From DATLGB01 sp038232275 (GTDB taxonomy: Bacteria > Actinomycetota > Thermoleophilia > Solirubrobacterales > Solirubrobacteraceae), in NCBI GenBank assembly GCA_038232275.1, contig JBBSIC010000019.1, forward strand, positions 1-53,363: a stretch of 53,363 nucleotides of DNA, written 5' to 3'. Position numbers and translations under genes: made by a program. The notes beneath the pieces were generated by a model. The model saw only the letters and a program-made list of their open reading frames with translations, was not told the DNA's origin and ran no database searches. Below are positions 32,409 to 39,799 of the stretch, in pieces; position 1 is the first letter of the stretch, and each line of letters opens with the position of its first letter.

Positions 32409-33843
32409 TCAGCTTGAGGAGGCCGTCGATCGTGCTGGTGAGCTGGTCGACCGTGTCCTGCGCGCCCTGGAGCGTGTCGTCGACCGGCTTCGCGAACGTG
32501 GGGGGCAGTTGGCTCGTGACATGCTTCACAGTGTCGCGCACCCTGGTGACCGTGTCGTGGACGGTCTTGGAGGTGCCGCCGGCGGAACCGCCGACCGGGG
32601 CGGACGGCGCCGTCGCGGGCGCAGCGGCCACGGCGGGCGCGACGGTGCCGCTGGGCGCCTTCGCGACCGGCGAGGCGTGGTGGCGGACGGTTGCCCTGAG
32701 CGTCGCGGCCGCGTGCTCGGCGGCGCCTTTCCGGGACGCCTTGTGGGTGACGCCGGCGGCGGTCCGGCGGGAGCTCGCCGCCGCTGCCGCGGTCGCCTTC
32801 GCCGGCCCGGGCGCGGCGGTGGCCACCCGGGAGGCCGGAGCCGCGGGGTGCGAGAGGCCGCGCTGGCCGGCGGCGTGCTCGCGCGGCGTCTCGGTGTTGC
32901 CCACGACCGCCGCGGTGCCCGTGGCCAGCGCGGCGGCCGTCAGCACCGTGGCCGCGGTCGTCGCGCCGGAACCGATGGACGTGGTGATGCCGGCGCCGGC
33001 CGCCGTCTTGCCGAACAGGGCGCCGAGGACGCCGAGCTTGGCGCCCAGCAGGCCACCGGGCGTGATCGCCAGCGGCCAGGGCGCGACGGCGAGGCGCTCG
33101 AGCAGCACGCTGCGCATGCCCTCCGCCTCGCGGGCGCAGGAGCGGCAGCGGCCAGTCCCGTTGCCGAGCCCGTCGGCTGCGGCGCGGTCGCCGGTCGCAG
33201 CGCTGACGACGGAGGAGATGTGCTGGTCGCAGACGCGGCCGGCGACCTGGGCGCCGACCGCGTCGCGCAGCTTACAAAGCCCCTCCTCGCGGTGACGGGC
33301 GTACTCGCGCGGCCCGAGGCGCAGGGCGGCGCGAGTGGTGCGGCTGTCGCGTCCGGCGCCGATCTCCAGCTGCAGCACGGCGCGCTCGAGGCCGCCGAGG
33401 CCGCTGTCGACGAACGCCGCGATCGCCTGGCGCGGAACCTCGGCCGGAACGGGCGCGAGGTCGCGGCGCAGCAGCGCGCTGGACTCGTTCAGACACCAGC
33501 CGACATGGACGTGGCGCAGCGAGTCGGTCAGCAGGCGCGCCAGCTCGTCAGTCAGCGCCCGGCGGTCCATCGAGCCCGCCCCGCGGGCTCGCAGCTCGAG
33601 CATCGTCCGGTCGACGGCCTGGTCGCGCAGGTGATCCGGCAGATGGCGGTAGGACCGCTTGGCCTGGCGCAGCGACCACGGCAACATCTCCACGCAGAAG
33701 GCCTCGATGGCCTCGCGCTCGGGGGCGTTGAGCGGCGAGAACCGGCCGACCTGGGCGTCCACGGGCAGGCCGCGACGCGGGGGCGCGACTGGCGGCAGCA
33801 CCGGGGCAGCGCGAAGTGTGCGGTTGGCGGGAAGGTTTTCCAT
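32401..33843 (-). CDS. Sigma-factor-like protein with zinc-finger-like motif, membrane anchor and long Ala/Thr-rich tail
   Basis: A 480-aa unusual regulator. Residues ~25-200 resemble an ECF sigma factor: a region 2-like helix block (CVEMLPWSLRQAKRSYRHLP) and a region 4-like HTH (RAALRLGPREYARHREEGLC, KLRDAVGAQ). Then come VCDQHISS and GRCRSCAREAEGM, an H/C-x-x-C arrangement like anti-sigma zinc fingers, one helix (ATTAATVLTAAALATGTAAV) and ~150 extracytoplasmic Ala/Thr/Pro residues ending in amphipathic repeats (TVHDTVTRVRDTVKHVTSQL). I use ATG 33843, preceded by GGAGGGG; ATG 33876 is possible. Sigma activity is inference. Confidence 0.6.
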   Translation of the reverse strand: MENLPANRTLRAAPVLPPVAPPRRGLPVDAQVGRFSPLNAPEREAIEAFCVEMLPWSLRQAKRSYRHLPDHLRDQAVDRTMLELRARGAGSMDRRALTDELARLLTDSLRHVHVGWCLNESSALLRRDLAPVPAEVPRQAIAAFVDSGLGGLERAVLQLEIGAGRDSRTTRAALRLGPREYARHREEGLCKLRDAVGAQVAGRVCDQHISSVVSAATGDRAAADGLGNGTGRCRSCAREAEGMRSVLLERLAVAPWPLAITPGGLLGAKLGVLGALFGKTAAGAGITTSIGSGATTAATVLTAAALATGTAAVVGNTETPREHAAGQRGLSHPAAPASRVATAAPGPAKATAAAAASSRRTAAGVTHKASRKGAAEHAAATLRATVRHHASPVAKAPSGTVAPAVAAAPATAPSAPVGGSAGGTSKTVHDTVTRVRDTVKHVTSQLPPTFAKPVDDTLQGAQDTVDQLTSTIDGLLKLKP

Positions 33844-34045
33844 GGGAGCGGTACCCCTCCGGCGATCAATCGGCATCCGTGCCGCCGTCCTTTAGCTCTG
33901 GACCGTAAGGTCGTGGTTGAGGCGCGTTCCGTGCACCATTGCAACGCTCAACTTAGCTGACTACGACGTTCGCCGCCAGCGCCGAGCAGGATCCCGCCGC
34001 GCTGCCGCGGCGGGAGGCGCTCAAGCCGGGCGTCCCCGCTGCCGC

Positions 34046-34051
34046 TAGCTT
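34046..34051 (+). promoter_or_regulatory. -10 box for the aldo/keto reductase gene
   Basis: TAGCTT, 7 nt before the GTG at 34059. The intervening CGGAGGG also looks like a ribosome-binding site but would sit at the very 5' end of the mRNA. Confidence 0.35.
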
Positions 34052-34058
34052 CGGAGGG

Positions 34059-35195
34059 GTGACTGAGCTCAGCCACACCGCTGTCGGCACCTGGAGCGGC
34101 GGCCGCTACATGCACTTCGGCGAGGAGCTCGACGACGAGCGCCTGCTCGCCTTGCTGCGCCCCGGCGCCGGCGTAGGGACCGTTCTCACCGCCGACACCT
34201 ACGGCTCCGGCGAGGCGGACAGGGTGCTCGGCCGCGCGCGCGCCGGCGTCGACCGCGACGGCTACGCGCTCGTCGGCGCCATCGGGCACGACTTCTACAC
34301 CGGCGAGCGCGACGGCCCGCGCGGCTTCCCGCGCTTCACCGATCCCGGGCTGCGCTCGCCGGCCGAGTACGCCGGCTACGTGCGGATGGCAACCGAGCGC
34401 AGCCTCGAGCGGCTCGGCGCGGACGCCTTCGACCTGCTGCTGCTGCACAACCCCGACCGCACCGGCTACACGAGCGAGGCGGTCTGGGACGCGCTGGAGG
34501 CGGTGCGCGCGGCGGGCCTCACGCGCCGGCTGGGCGTCGCCCCGGGCCCGGCCAACGGCTTCACGCTCGACCTGATCGACTGCTTCGAGCGCTTTGGGGA
34601 CCGCATCGATTGGGCCATGCTGATCCTCAACCCGCTCGAGCCGTGGCCGGGCGAGCTGGCGCTCGACGCCGCCGCGCGCCACGACGTCGACGTCATCACG
34701 CGGGTCGTCGACTACGGCGGGCTGTTTCACGACGACGTCCTGCCGGGCCACGTCTTCCCGCGCACCGACCATCGCGGCTTCCGGCCGGCGGGCTGGGTCG
34801 AGCGCGGCCGCGCGCAGCTCGAGCTGATGCGGCCGATCGCCGACCGCCACGGCCTCACGACGCTGCAGCTCGCGTGCGTGTGGAACCTCGCCCATCCCGC
34901 CGTGCGCTGCGTCGCCCCCACCCTGATCCAGGAGAGCGGGGCGGCCGCCAAGCCGATCGAGGCCAAGCGCGCCGAGCTCGCGGCCGTGCCCGCCGGAACC
35001 GTGCTCTCGGGCGCGGAGGTCGCCGAGATGCGCGCGATCGGCGACAACACCGGCTCGATGACGCTCAAGGGCGGGGCGCCCGACCACGAAGGCGACGTCC
35101 GGCCCGACCGCTGGCCGCTCGACGACCACCTCTCGTCGGTCGCCGCGCGCTGGGGGATCGACCCCGCGCGCGACCTCGCGCTCAGCGGCTCGTAG
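34059..35195 (+). CDS. Aldo/keto reductase family protein
   Basis: A 378-aa TIM-barrel oxidoreductase. Family landmarks are TADTYGSGEADRVLG (the Asp-Tyr active-site strand), RSLERLGADAFDLLLLHNPD and the C-terminal NAD(P)-binding region CVAPTLIQESGAAAKPIEAK. The usual catalytic Lys strand is weak (LVGAIGHDFYTGER), so activity is uncertain. It stands alone between the sigma-like gene and the repeat-bearing gap. Confidence 0.85.
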   Translation: MTELSHTAVGTWSGGRYMHFGEELDDERLLALLRPGAGVGTVLTADTYGSGEADRVLGRARAGVDRDGYALVGAIGHDFYTGERDGPRGFPRFTDPGLRSPAEYAGYVRMATERSLERLGADAFDLLLLHNPDRTGYTSEAVWDALEAVRAAGLTRRLGVAPGPANGFTLDLIDCFERFGDRIDWAMLILNPLEPWPGELALDAAARHDVDVITRVVDYGGLFHDDVLPGHVFPRTDHRGFRPAGWVERGRAQLELMRPIADRHGLTTLQLACVWNLAHPAVRCVAPTLIQESGAAAKPIEAKRAELAAVPAGTVLSGAEVAEMRAIGDNTGSMTLKGGAPDHEGDVRPDRWPLDDHLSSVAARWGIDPARDLALSGS

Positions 35196-35491
35196 TCCGC
35201 GGGGCTTGCAGCGGGCGCTCCCGCCGAAACGTTCTCGGGCGCCCGGCGTGCCAGGGCTCGGGAACCGCTGGCCGGGTAGGGGAAGGGATCGTTCCGTTCC
35301 TTGCCCGCGGCGCGGGTCGCAGGCGCCAATCCTGACCAGTCGCAGATTGGGCATGCATTGGATGCCGAATCTGCGGATGACGGACGAATTGCGCGGATGA
35401 CCACGGGCGCCACGCGATGCGAGAAACGGTGTCCGACGGATGACCGTTCCGCTCTGCCCCGCCTCACGACTGCGACCGACTGTGGGCGTGG
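35196..35491. other. Intergenic gap carrying hairpin repeat copy 2
   Basis: About 300 bp without a supported gene. It holds the 34-bp repeat at 35341-35374, and a GGGAACC / GGGGAAGGGATCG stretch at 35259-35292 that I considered and rejected as a riboswitch. Nothing else is recognisable. Confidence 0.4.
35341..35374. repeat. 34-bp hairpin repeat, copy 2
   Basis: Same orientation as the copy at 2049-2082. Outer arms GCAGATT / AATCTGC are identical; the inner stem here is GGCAT / ATGCC. Five differences separate the copies, all in the inner stem or loop, and folding is kept in both, which suggests the structure matters. Confidence 0.7.
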
Positions 35492-35735
35492 CTAGCCCGA
35501 GACCGCCACGAGGCGGAACCATTCGACGACCACCCGGGTGTCGTCCGTCAGCGGGCCGGCCAGGCCGGTGCCCGGCAGAACCTCCTCGCTCCAGAAGCGC
35601 TCGTGCTCGGCTCGCCACTCCGCGACGCTGGCGAAGCCCTCACCCTCGGCGACCGCGAGGCGCAGGTCGGCGTCCCCGAGGTTCATGACGTCGGCGAAGA
35701 GGATCTCGATGACTTCGACACGACGAGAGCCTACG
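35492..35735 (-). pseudogene. ASCH domain protein, 5'-truncated
   Basis: The last ~80 codons of an ASCH-type (RNA-binding-like PUA fold) protein: VEVIEILFADV, LAVAEGEGFASVAEWRAEHE, RFWSEEVLPG, DDTRVVVEWFRLV. The first half of the domain is missing. Upstream in frame the sequence is only the shadow of the HD-GYP gene, whose 3' end abuts the break. There is no start codon at the junction. A deletion that fused the two regions is likely. Confidence 0.7.
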
Positions 35736-35748
35736 CCCGCTTCGGCGC

Positions 35749-37320
35749 CTACGGCAGGTGCAGGGTGATCGGCGGCACCGCGATCGTCGGCAGCGGGCGG
35801 GGGAGGGGAATCGGCAGCGGCGGGACCTTGACCGTTACCGGTGGCGTCGTGACGGTGACACCGCCGCCGCCACCGCCGCCGTCGACGGTCAAGGGCGGCG
35901 CCGCGGTGGAGCCCGGAATCGTGGCGGGCGCCGGCACAGCGGTGGCGGCCGGGGTGCTCGGCGCAACGGGCGCCGGTGAGGGGCGTGGCGCGCCGCCGCC
36001 GCCGTCGGCATGCGTCTTCGCCGGCTCCACGGTCCCGGAGCCCGCCTGGGGGGTGCGGTTGCGCGCCGGCGGGCCCGGCCGGCGCTTCGCGCCACCGCGG
36101 TCGCCCGCGACGCGTTCGCGTCGCGCCCCGCCAGATCGCACGCGCGCGGCGGGCGTCGCCGCGGGAAGGGCCCGCGCCGACGCCAGGCCCGTCCCCGGGG
36201 CGAGGATGAGGCCGGCCTTCGAGGCGCGCGCCCTGCCGATCGGGCTGCCCGGGATCTGGTCGGCGAGCGAGGCGCCGGAGGCGAGCATGGGCGCCGCGAT
36301 CGCGACCGAGGCGCCCAGGGCCGGCAGCGTGCGCGCCAGCCCGACGGGGCCGAGCAGCTCGCGCAGGGGGATCAGGGCGCTGGAGGCGGCCGTCGCGAAG
36401 GTCGACCACAGCAGGCCGCGGCGGCCCGAGTAGTACGCGGCGAAGGCGCCGACCGCGGCGGCGTCGAGCGCGACGCCGGACTCCTCGCGCAGCACGGCGA
36501 GCGCGCGCTCGTGGGGGCGGGCGGTCCGGTAGGCGCGCGTCGATGTCATGGCGTCGAAGGTGTCCGCGACCGCGATGATGCGGGCGCCGAGCGGGATCGC
36601 GTCGCCCGCGAGCCGGTCCGGGTAGCCCGTGCCGCCCAGGCGCTCGTGGTGATGGCGGACCATGCCGACGATCGCGGGCTCGACGACGCCTTCGAGCAGC
36701 TCGGCACCCTGGCCCGGGTGGCGCTTGACGATGTCGAACTCCGCATCGGTCAGCTTGCCGGGCTTGTTGAGGACCGAGCGCGGCGTGCAGATCTTGCCGA
36801 CGTCGTGCAGCGCCGCGGCCGTGCGGATCCGCGTGACCTCGGAGTCGGGCAGGCCGAGCTGGCGGGCGATCCCCTCCGCGTGGCGCGTGACCCGCAGCGA
36901 GTGGCGGTGCGTGTAGGCGTCGCGCGACTCCATCAGCGCGCTCACCTGCTCCAGCGCCCGCAGGCGCTGCGCGGCGTCGACCGAGGCCGGGTCGCGCGCC
37001 CCGCGGTCGACGAGGTTGCGTGCCTGCCGCAGCCGGCGCTCGGTGCGCATCCGCCGCACCCAGCCCCACAGCAGCAGGTCCGCGAACAGCAGGTCCTGGG
37101 ACTGCGGGAAGCGGCGCCACAGGCTCGAGGCGAGCCTGGTCGCCAGCAGCGACAGCACCAGGCAGGCGAGGGCCGAGACCAGCAGCGAGCCCACGCTCAG
37201 CGAGAGCGGCAGCAGCGACACGGCGGCCGGCGGCAGCACTACCACGGTGCCCGTGGCCAGGACCGCGTAGGGCCACTGGTGCCGGACGGCGGGCAACTCG
37301 GATGGCTCACGCCCGCGCAT
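35749..37320 (-). CDS. Membrane HD-GYP domain phosphodiesterase with Pro/Val-rich tail
   Basis: A 523-aa protein. Two N-terminal helices (residues ~17-60) precede a complete HD-GYP domain: HSLRVTRHAEGIARQLGL, AALHDVGKICTP, KRHPGQGAELLE, MVRHHHERLGGTGYPD. HD-GYP enzymes hydrolyse cyclic di-GMP or related dinucleotides. After the domain a third helix (LGASVAIAAPMLASGASLA) leads to ~170 low-complexity residues, Pro/Ala/Arg-rich and ending in alternating Val/Pro strands (PPVTVKVPPLPIPLPRPLPT). If the helix spans the membrane, the tail is outside the cell. Confidence 0.88.
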   Translation of the reverse strand: MRGREPSELPAVRHQWPYAVLATGTVVVLPPAAVSLLPLSLSVGSLLVSALACLVLSLLATRLASSLWRRFPQSQDLLFADLLLWGWVRRMRTERRLRQARNLVDRGARDPASVDAAQRLRALEQVSALMESRDAYTHRHSLRVTRHAEGIARQLGLPDSEVTRIRTAAALHDVGKICTPRSVLNKPGKLTDAEFDIVKRHPGQGAELLEGVVEPAIVGMVRHHHERLGGTGYPDRLAGDAIPLGARIIAVADTFDAMTSTRAYRTARPHERALAVLREESGVALDAAAVGAFAAYYSGRRGLLWSTFATAASSALIPLRELLGPVGLARTLPALGASVAIAAPMLASGASLADQIPGSPIGRARASKAGLILAPGTGLASARALPAATPAARVRSGGARRERVAGDRGGAKRRPGPPARNRTPQAGSGTVEPAKTHADGGGGAPRPSPAPVAPSTPAATAVPAPATIPGSTAAPPLTVDGGGGGGGVTVTTPPVTVKVPPLPIPLPRPLPTIAVPPITLHLP

Positions 37321-37403
37321 CTGCGTCCACTATCGGCGGCCGCGGCGCGACCGAGCACGAGGCTCGACGAATGTTCTACCGCCGCCCTGGGCGGGGGCGC
37401 CTC

Positions 37404-37682
37404 CTACCCGACGGGCTGGACCGGGCCGCACTCGGCCAGGTCGGCGAACAGGCGCTGGGCGCGATCCTCGGTCCAGCGGTCCGATGCGACCAGCGTCTGC
37501 GTGAGATCGTCGACGTCCGCGAGCGCCTCGCGGGCGCCGGGGGCCTGGAAGTCCTCGGAGAAGAGCAGGGTGTCGGCGGCGGCTCGCAGGCGCTCGACCT
37601 CGTGCGGCTGCAGCTTGGCCGGGCCAAGATCCTCGATCGTCGCGGCGACCCGGCCGTAGGCGGTGGCTCGTTCGCTGTTCAT
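37404..37682 (-). CDS. Conserved small hypothetical protein
   Basis: A 92-aa soluble protein, helical and acidic: MNSERATAYGRVAATIEDLG, then VERLRAAADTLLFSEDF and REALADVDDLTQTLVASDRW. I have an impression of similar sequences in related actinobacteria but know no function. The start is ATG 37682, fixed by a near-consensus -10 box TACAAT 6 nt upstream. Confidence 0.75.
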   Translation of the reverse strand: MNSERATAYGRVAATIEDLGPAKLQPHEVERLRAAADTLLFSEDFQAPGAREALADVDDLTQTLVASDRWTEDRAQRLFADLAECGPVQPVG

Positions 37683-37688
37683 GGCTTC

Positions 37689-37694
37689 ATTGTA
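37689..37694 (-). promoter_or_regulatory. Leaderless -10 box TACAAT
   Basis: The best -10 match in the window, on the minus strand 6 nt from the ATG at 37682. There is no space for a ribosome-binding site. Confidence 0.55.
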
Positions 37695-37712
37695 GGTACC
37701 CCGTCTGGGCAC

Positions 37713-38531
37713 TCAGGCCACGGTGACGACCCAGCGGCCCGGGTCCTCGGTCTTGGCGCCCGGGCCGCACGAGAGCGCGCGAATGACGCCGGTGGGCTCG
37801 AGGACGGCGTCGAGCGTGAAGCGGCGCCCGTCGGCGGCGCGCAGCCTGACATGGCGGTCGCCGTCGAACGCCTCGACCGCGAGGTCGTCGACGCCGTCGA
37901 GACCCTCTCGCCTGCGCACGGCGAGCTCGGCGGCCTGGACGGCGGGCGGCCGGCCCGCGAGGCCGCGCATGTGGGCGAGTGGGAGCCGCCCGGCGCGCAA
38001 CAGCCGCGCCACCTCACCCGCCGCCTCGGCGGGCACGCGCCCGAGCCAGGCGCCGAGCGGGAGCGCGGCCATCGTCGCGGCGAAGCGGTGGCCGCCGAGG
38101 TGCGAGGAGTGCCAGGTCGGCGTGGCGGTGGCCGCCAGCGCGCGCTGTAGCGGCAGGCCCCGGCGGGCGCAGCACGGGTCGCGGGTCGAGTGCGTGCAGA
38201 CGAGGAAGAGGGGCTCGGTCTCCGGCGTGCCGGCACCCGGCTCGAGGTCGCCGGGGAGGTCGAGGTCCAGGCGCTCAAGAAAGCGCCGGCCGGGCTCGAA
38301 GCCCGCCAGCCACGCCGCCGGGCGCTCGGTCGTGTAGCGGCCCGTGCGGCGCCGGACGACCTGGACCCGCGCTCCGGCCGCGGCGGCCCTCGCGGCCAGC
38401 TCGTCGGGCACGGGCGCCTTGGGTCCCCACGGGCCGGGCTGCTCGAGCACGAGCACCAGCGGCTCCGGTGGCGCCGTCCCGCCCATGTCCTCGCCGAGCG
38501 CCTCGGCGTGCTCGGAGCAGATCAGGCTCAT
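37713..38531 (-). CDS. Sucrase/ferredoxin-like family protein
   Basis: A 272-aa protein of the sucraseferredoxin-like family, with a thioredoxin-like ferredoxin fold. The Cys/His cluster-binding region is clear: VCTHSTRDPCCARRGLPLQR and WHSSHLGGHRFAATMAALPL. Relatives bind a 2Fe-2S cluster but their role is not well defined. Start ATG 38531 overlaps the upstream hexapeptide gene (ATGA), making a three-gene operon with the GDSL hydrolase. Confidence 0.88.
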   Translation of the reverse strand: MSLICSEHAEALGEDMGGTAPPEPLVLVLEQPGPWGPKAPVPDELAARAAAAGARVQVVRRRTGRYTTERPAAWLAGFEPGRRFLERLDLDLPGDLEPGAGTPETEPLFLVCTHSTRDPCCARRGLPLQRALAATATPTWHSSHLGGHRFAATMAALPLGAWLGRVPAEAAGEVARLLRAGRLPLAHMRGLAGRPPAVQAAELAVRRREGLDGVDDLAVEAFDGDRHVRLRAADGRRFTLDAVLEPTGVIRALSCGPGAKTEDPGRWVVTVA

Positions 38532-38956
38532 CGCAGCACCGTCTGCGCCGGAACCGTGCCGCCCTCAGCGATGCGCACGCCGCGCTCGATCACCGCGCGC
38601 GGGCCGATGCGCGCGCCGGCGCCGACCCGAATCGGCGCGGCGGCGAGCGCCTGCTCGCGGGTCGGCCGCTCGACGTCGTCGTGGCGGTGCCCGAAGTCGA
38701 CGAGCACCACCTCGGCGCCGAGGTCGCAGCCGGCGCCGATCTCGACGCCGGCATGGACGAGGATCACGCAGCGCTCTCCGAGCACCGTGCCGGCGCCGAC
38801 CCGCAGCTCGCCCGCCCGCACGTGCATGCGCGTGCCGTCGCCGACGACGGCGCCGTCCTCGATCACGACGCGCGCGCCGGCGCTGACGTCGAAGGTCACG
38901 CTGCTGCCGATCACGGGGGTGCCCTCGAGGGTCACGTTGGATGGGCGCCGCCTCAT
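38528..38956 (-). CDS. Left-handed beta-helix (hexapeptide repeat) protein
   Basis: A 142-aa protein built of hexapeptide repeats ([IVL]GxGxx type): VVIEDGAVVGDGTRM, LRVGAGTVLGERCV, VEIGAGCDLGAEVVLVDFGH, IRVGAGARIGPRAVIERGV. The HRHDDVERPT loop carries a His in a position used for catalysis in O-acetyltransferases. A sugar O-acetyltransferase is plausible; the acceptor is unknown. It overlaps both neighbours by 4 nt. Confidence 0.82.
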   Translation of the reverse strand: MRRRPSNVTLEGTPVIGSSVTFDVSAGARVVIEDGAVVGDGTRMHVRAGELRVGAGTVLGERCVILVHAGVEIGAGCDLGAEVVLVDFGHRHDDVERPTREQALAAAPIRVGAGARIGPRAVIERGVRIAEGGTVPAQTVLR

Positions 38957-39606
38957 CGCGCGTGCCCCTCGAGCAGGCGCCGCCGCCGGTCGCGCAGCTC
39001 CTGCCAGAGATACCAGGCGGCGTAGCGCGCGCGGGCCGGCAGGTCGCGCCGCCGGCCGGCGTCGACGCGCTCGTCGCGGCCGAGCGCGGCGAGGGCGCGG
39101 TCGGCGATCTCGACCATGCCCGCCGATGTCGGATGGACGGCGTCGGGCAGCACCACGCGCGGCCCCGTGAAGTCCTCGAGCGCGCAGACCTGCGGGGCCC
39201 GCGCGCGCAGGATGCGGTTGGCGGTGACCACGGCCGCCCCCGCCCTGGGCCGCCCGAGGTCCTCGGGGACGGTCAGGACGAGGACCCGGGCCGCCTGCGC
39301 CTCGAGCGCGCCGAGGATGGCGTCCACGTCGCGCGCGAAGGCGCCAGGGTCGAAGTCCCGGGCGCGGGCGTCGTTGGCGCCCACGTAGAGCGTCGCCAGG
39401 TCGTACGGTCCGCGCAGCCTCGGCACCTGGCCACGCAGGACGTCGCCGGCCTGCGCGCCGTCGGCGCCGAGGTTTGAGAACGGCAGCTCGAGCGTCTCCG
39501 CCAGCCACTGCGCCCACGACTGCGGGTGCACCCCGAGCGCGGGCGCACCGCCGCGCCCGCGCGTGATCGAGTCCCCCAGGGCGACGAGTCCGCGGCGCAC
39601 GGTCAT
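38953..39606 (-). CDS. SGNH/GDSL family hydrolase
   Basis: A 217-aa serine esterase. The four SGNH blocks are present: ALGDSITRG (Ser), NLGADGAQAGD (Gly), YVGANDARARD (Asn) and DAVHPTSAG (Asp-His). No signal peptide is seen, so it is probably cytosolic. Together with the adjacent acetyltransferase-like gene it could add and remove acyl groups on the same sugar, which is speculation. A TAGGGT box lies 11 nt upstream of its ATG. Confidence 0.92.
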   Translation of the reverse strand: MTVRRGLVALGDSITRGRGGAPALGVHPQSWAQWLAETLELPFSNLGADGAQAGDVLRGQVPRLRGPYDLATLYVGANDARARDFDPGAFARDVDAILGALEAQAARVLVLTVPEDLGRPRAGAAVVTANRILRARAPQVCALEDFTGPRVVLPDAVHPTSAGMVEIADRALAALGRDERVDAGRRRDLPARARYAAWYLWQELRDRRRRLLEGHAR

Positions 39607-39617
39607 ACGGGGCGGCG

Positions 39618-39627
39618 ACCCTAGCGT
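39618..39627. promoter_or_regulatory. Overlapping divergent -10 boxes
   Basis: Minus-strand TAGGGT (39618-39623) serves the GDSL gene; plus-strand TAGCGT (39622-39627) is 8 nt from the ATG of the small acidic gene. They share the TA step, the same layout as at 31384-31393. Confidence 0.4.
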
Positions 39628-39635
39628 GTCGGTGC

Positions 39636-39791
39636 ATGCCCAACGACGCCGAAGGCCCCAAGATCGACCGCGTCCGCGAGGCCCTCGAGCGCGAGGGCGA
39701 CGAGGAGGACAGCGATGGCCCGGACCTCGGCGACCCGCCGCTCGAGCGCGTGACCGAGGAGGCGGAGCGGACGGAGGACGGAGAGGAGTAG
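39636..39791 (+). CDS. Small acidic protein
   Basis: A 51-aa very acidic protein (MPNDAEGPKIDRVREALERE, then GDEEDSDGPDLGDPPLERVT, EEAERTEDGEE). No helix or Cys. I do not recognise it. It starts with a leaderless -10 box 8 nt upstream and ends 9 bp before the convergent malQ stop, so it fills the gap exactly, which supports it being real. Confidence 0.55.
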   Translation: MPNDAEGPKIDRVREALEREGDEEDSDGPDLGDPPLERVTEEAERTEDGEE

Positions 39792-39799
39792 CCCGCTGC

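Noticed and set aside
35206..35300. Possible cyclic di-AMP (ydaO-type) riboswitch
   Set aside because: GCCGAA and GGGAACC/GGGGAAGGGATCG resemble parts of the consensus, but the conserved 3' block is absent, stems do not fit and no suitable gene follows on that strand.
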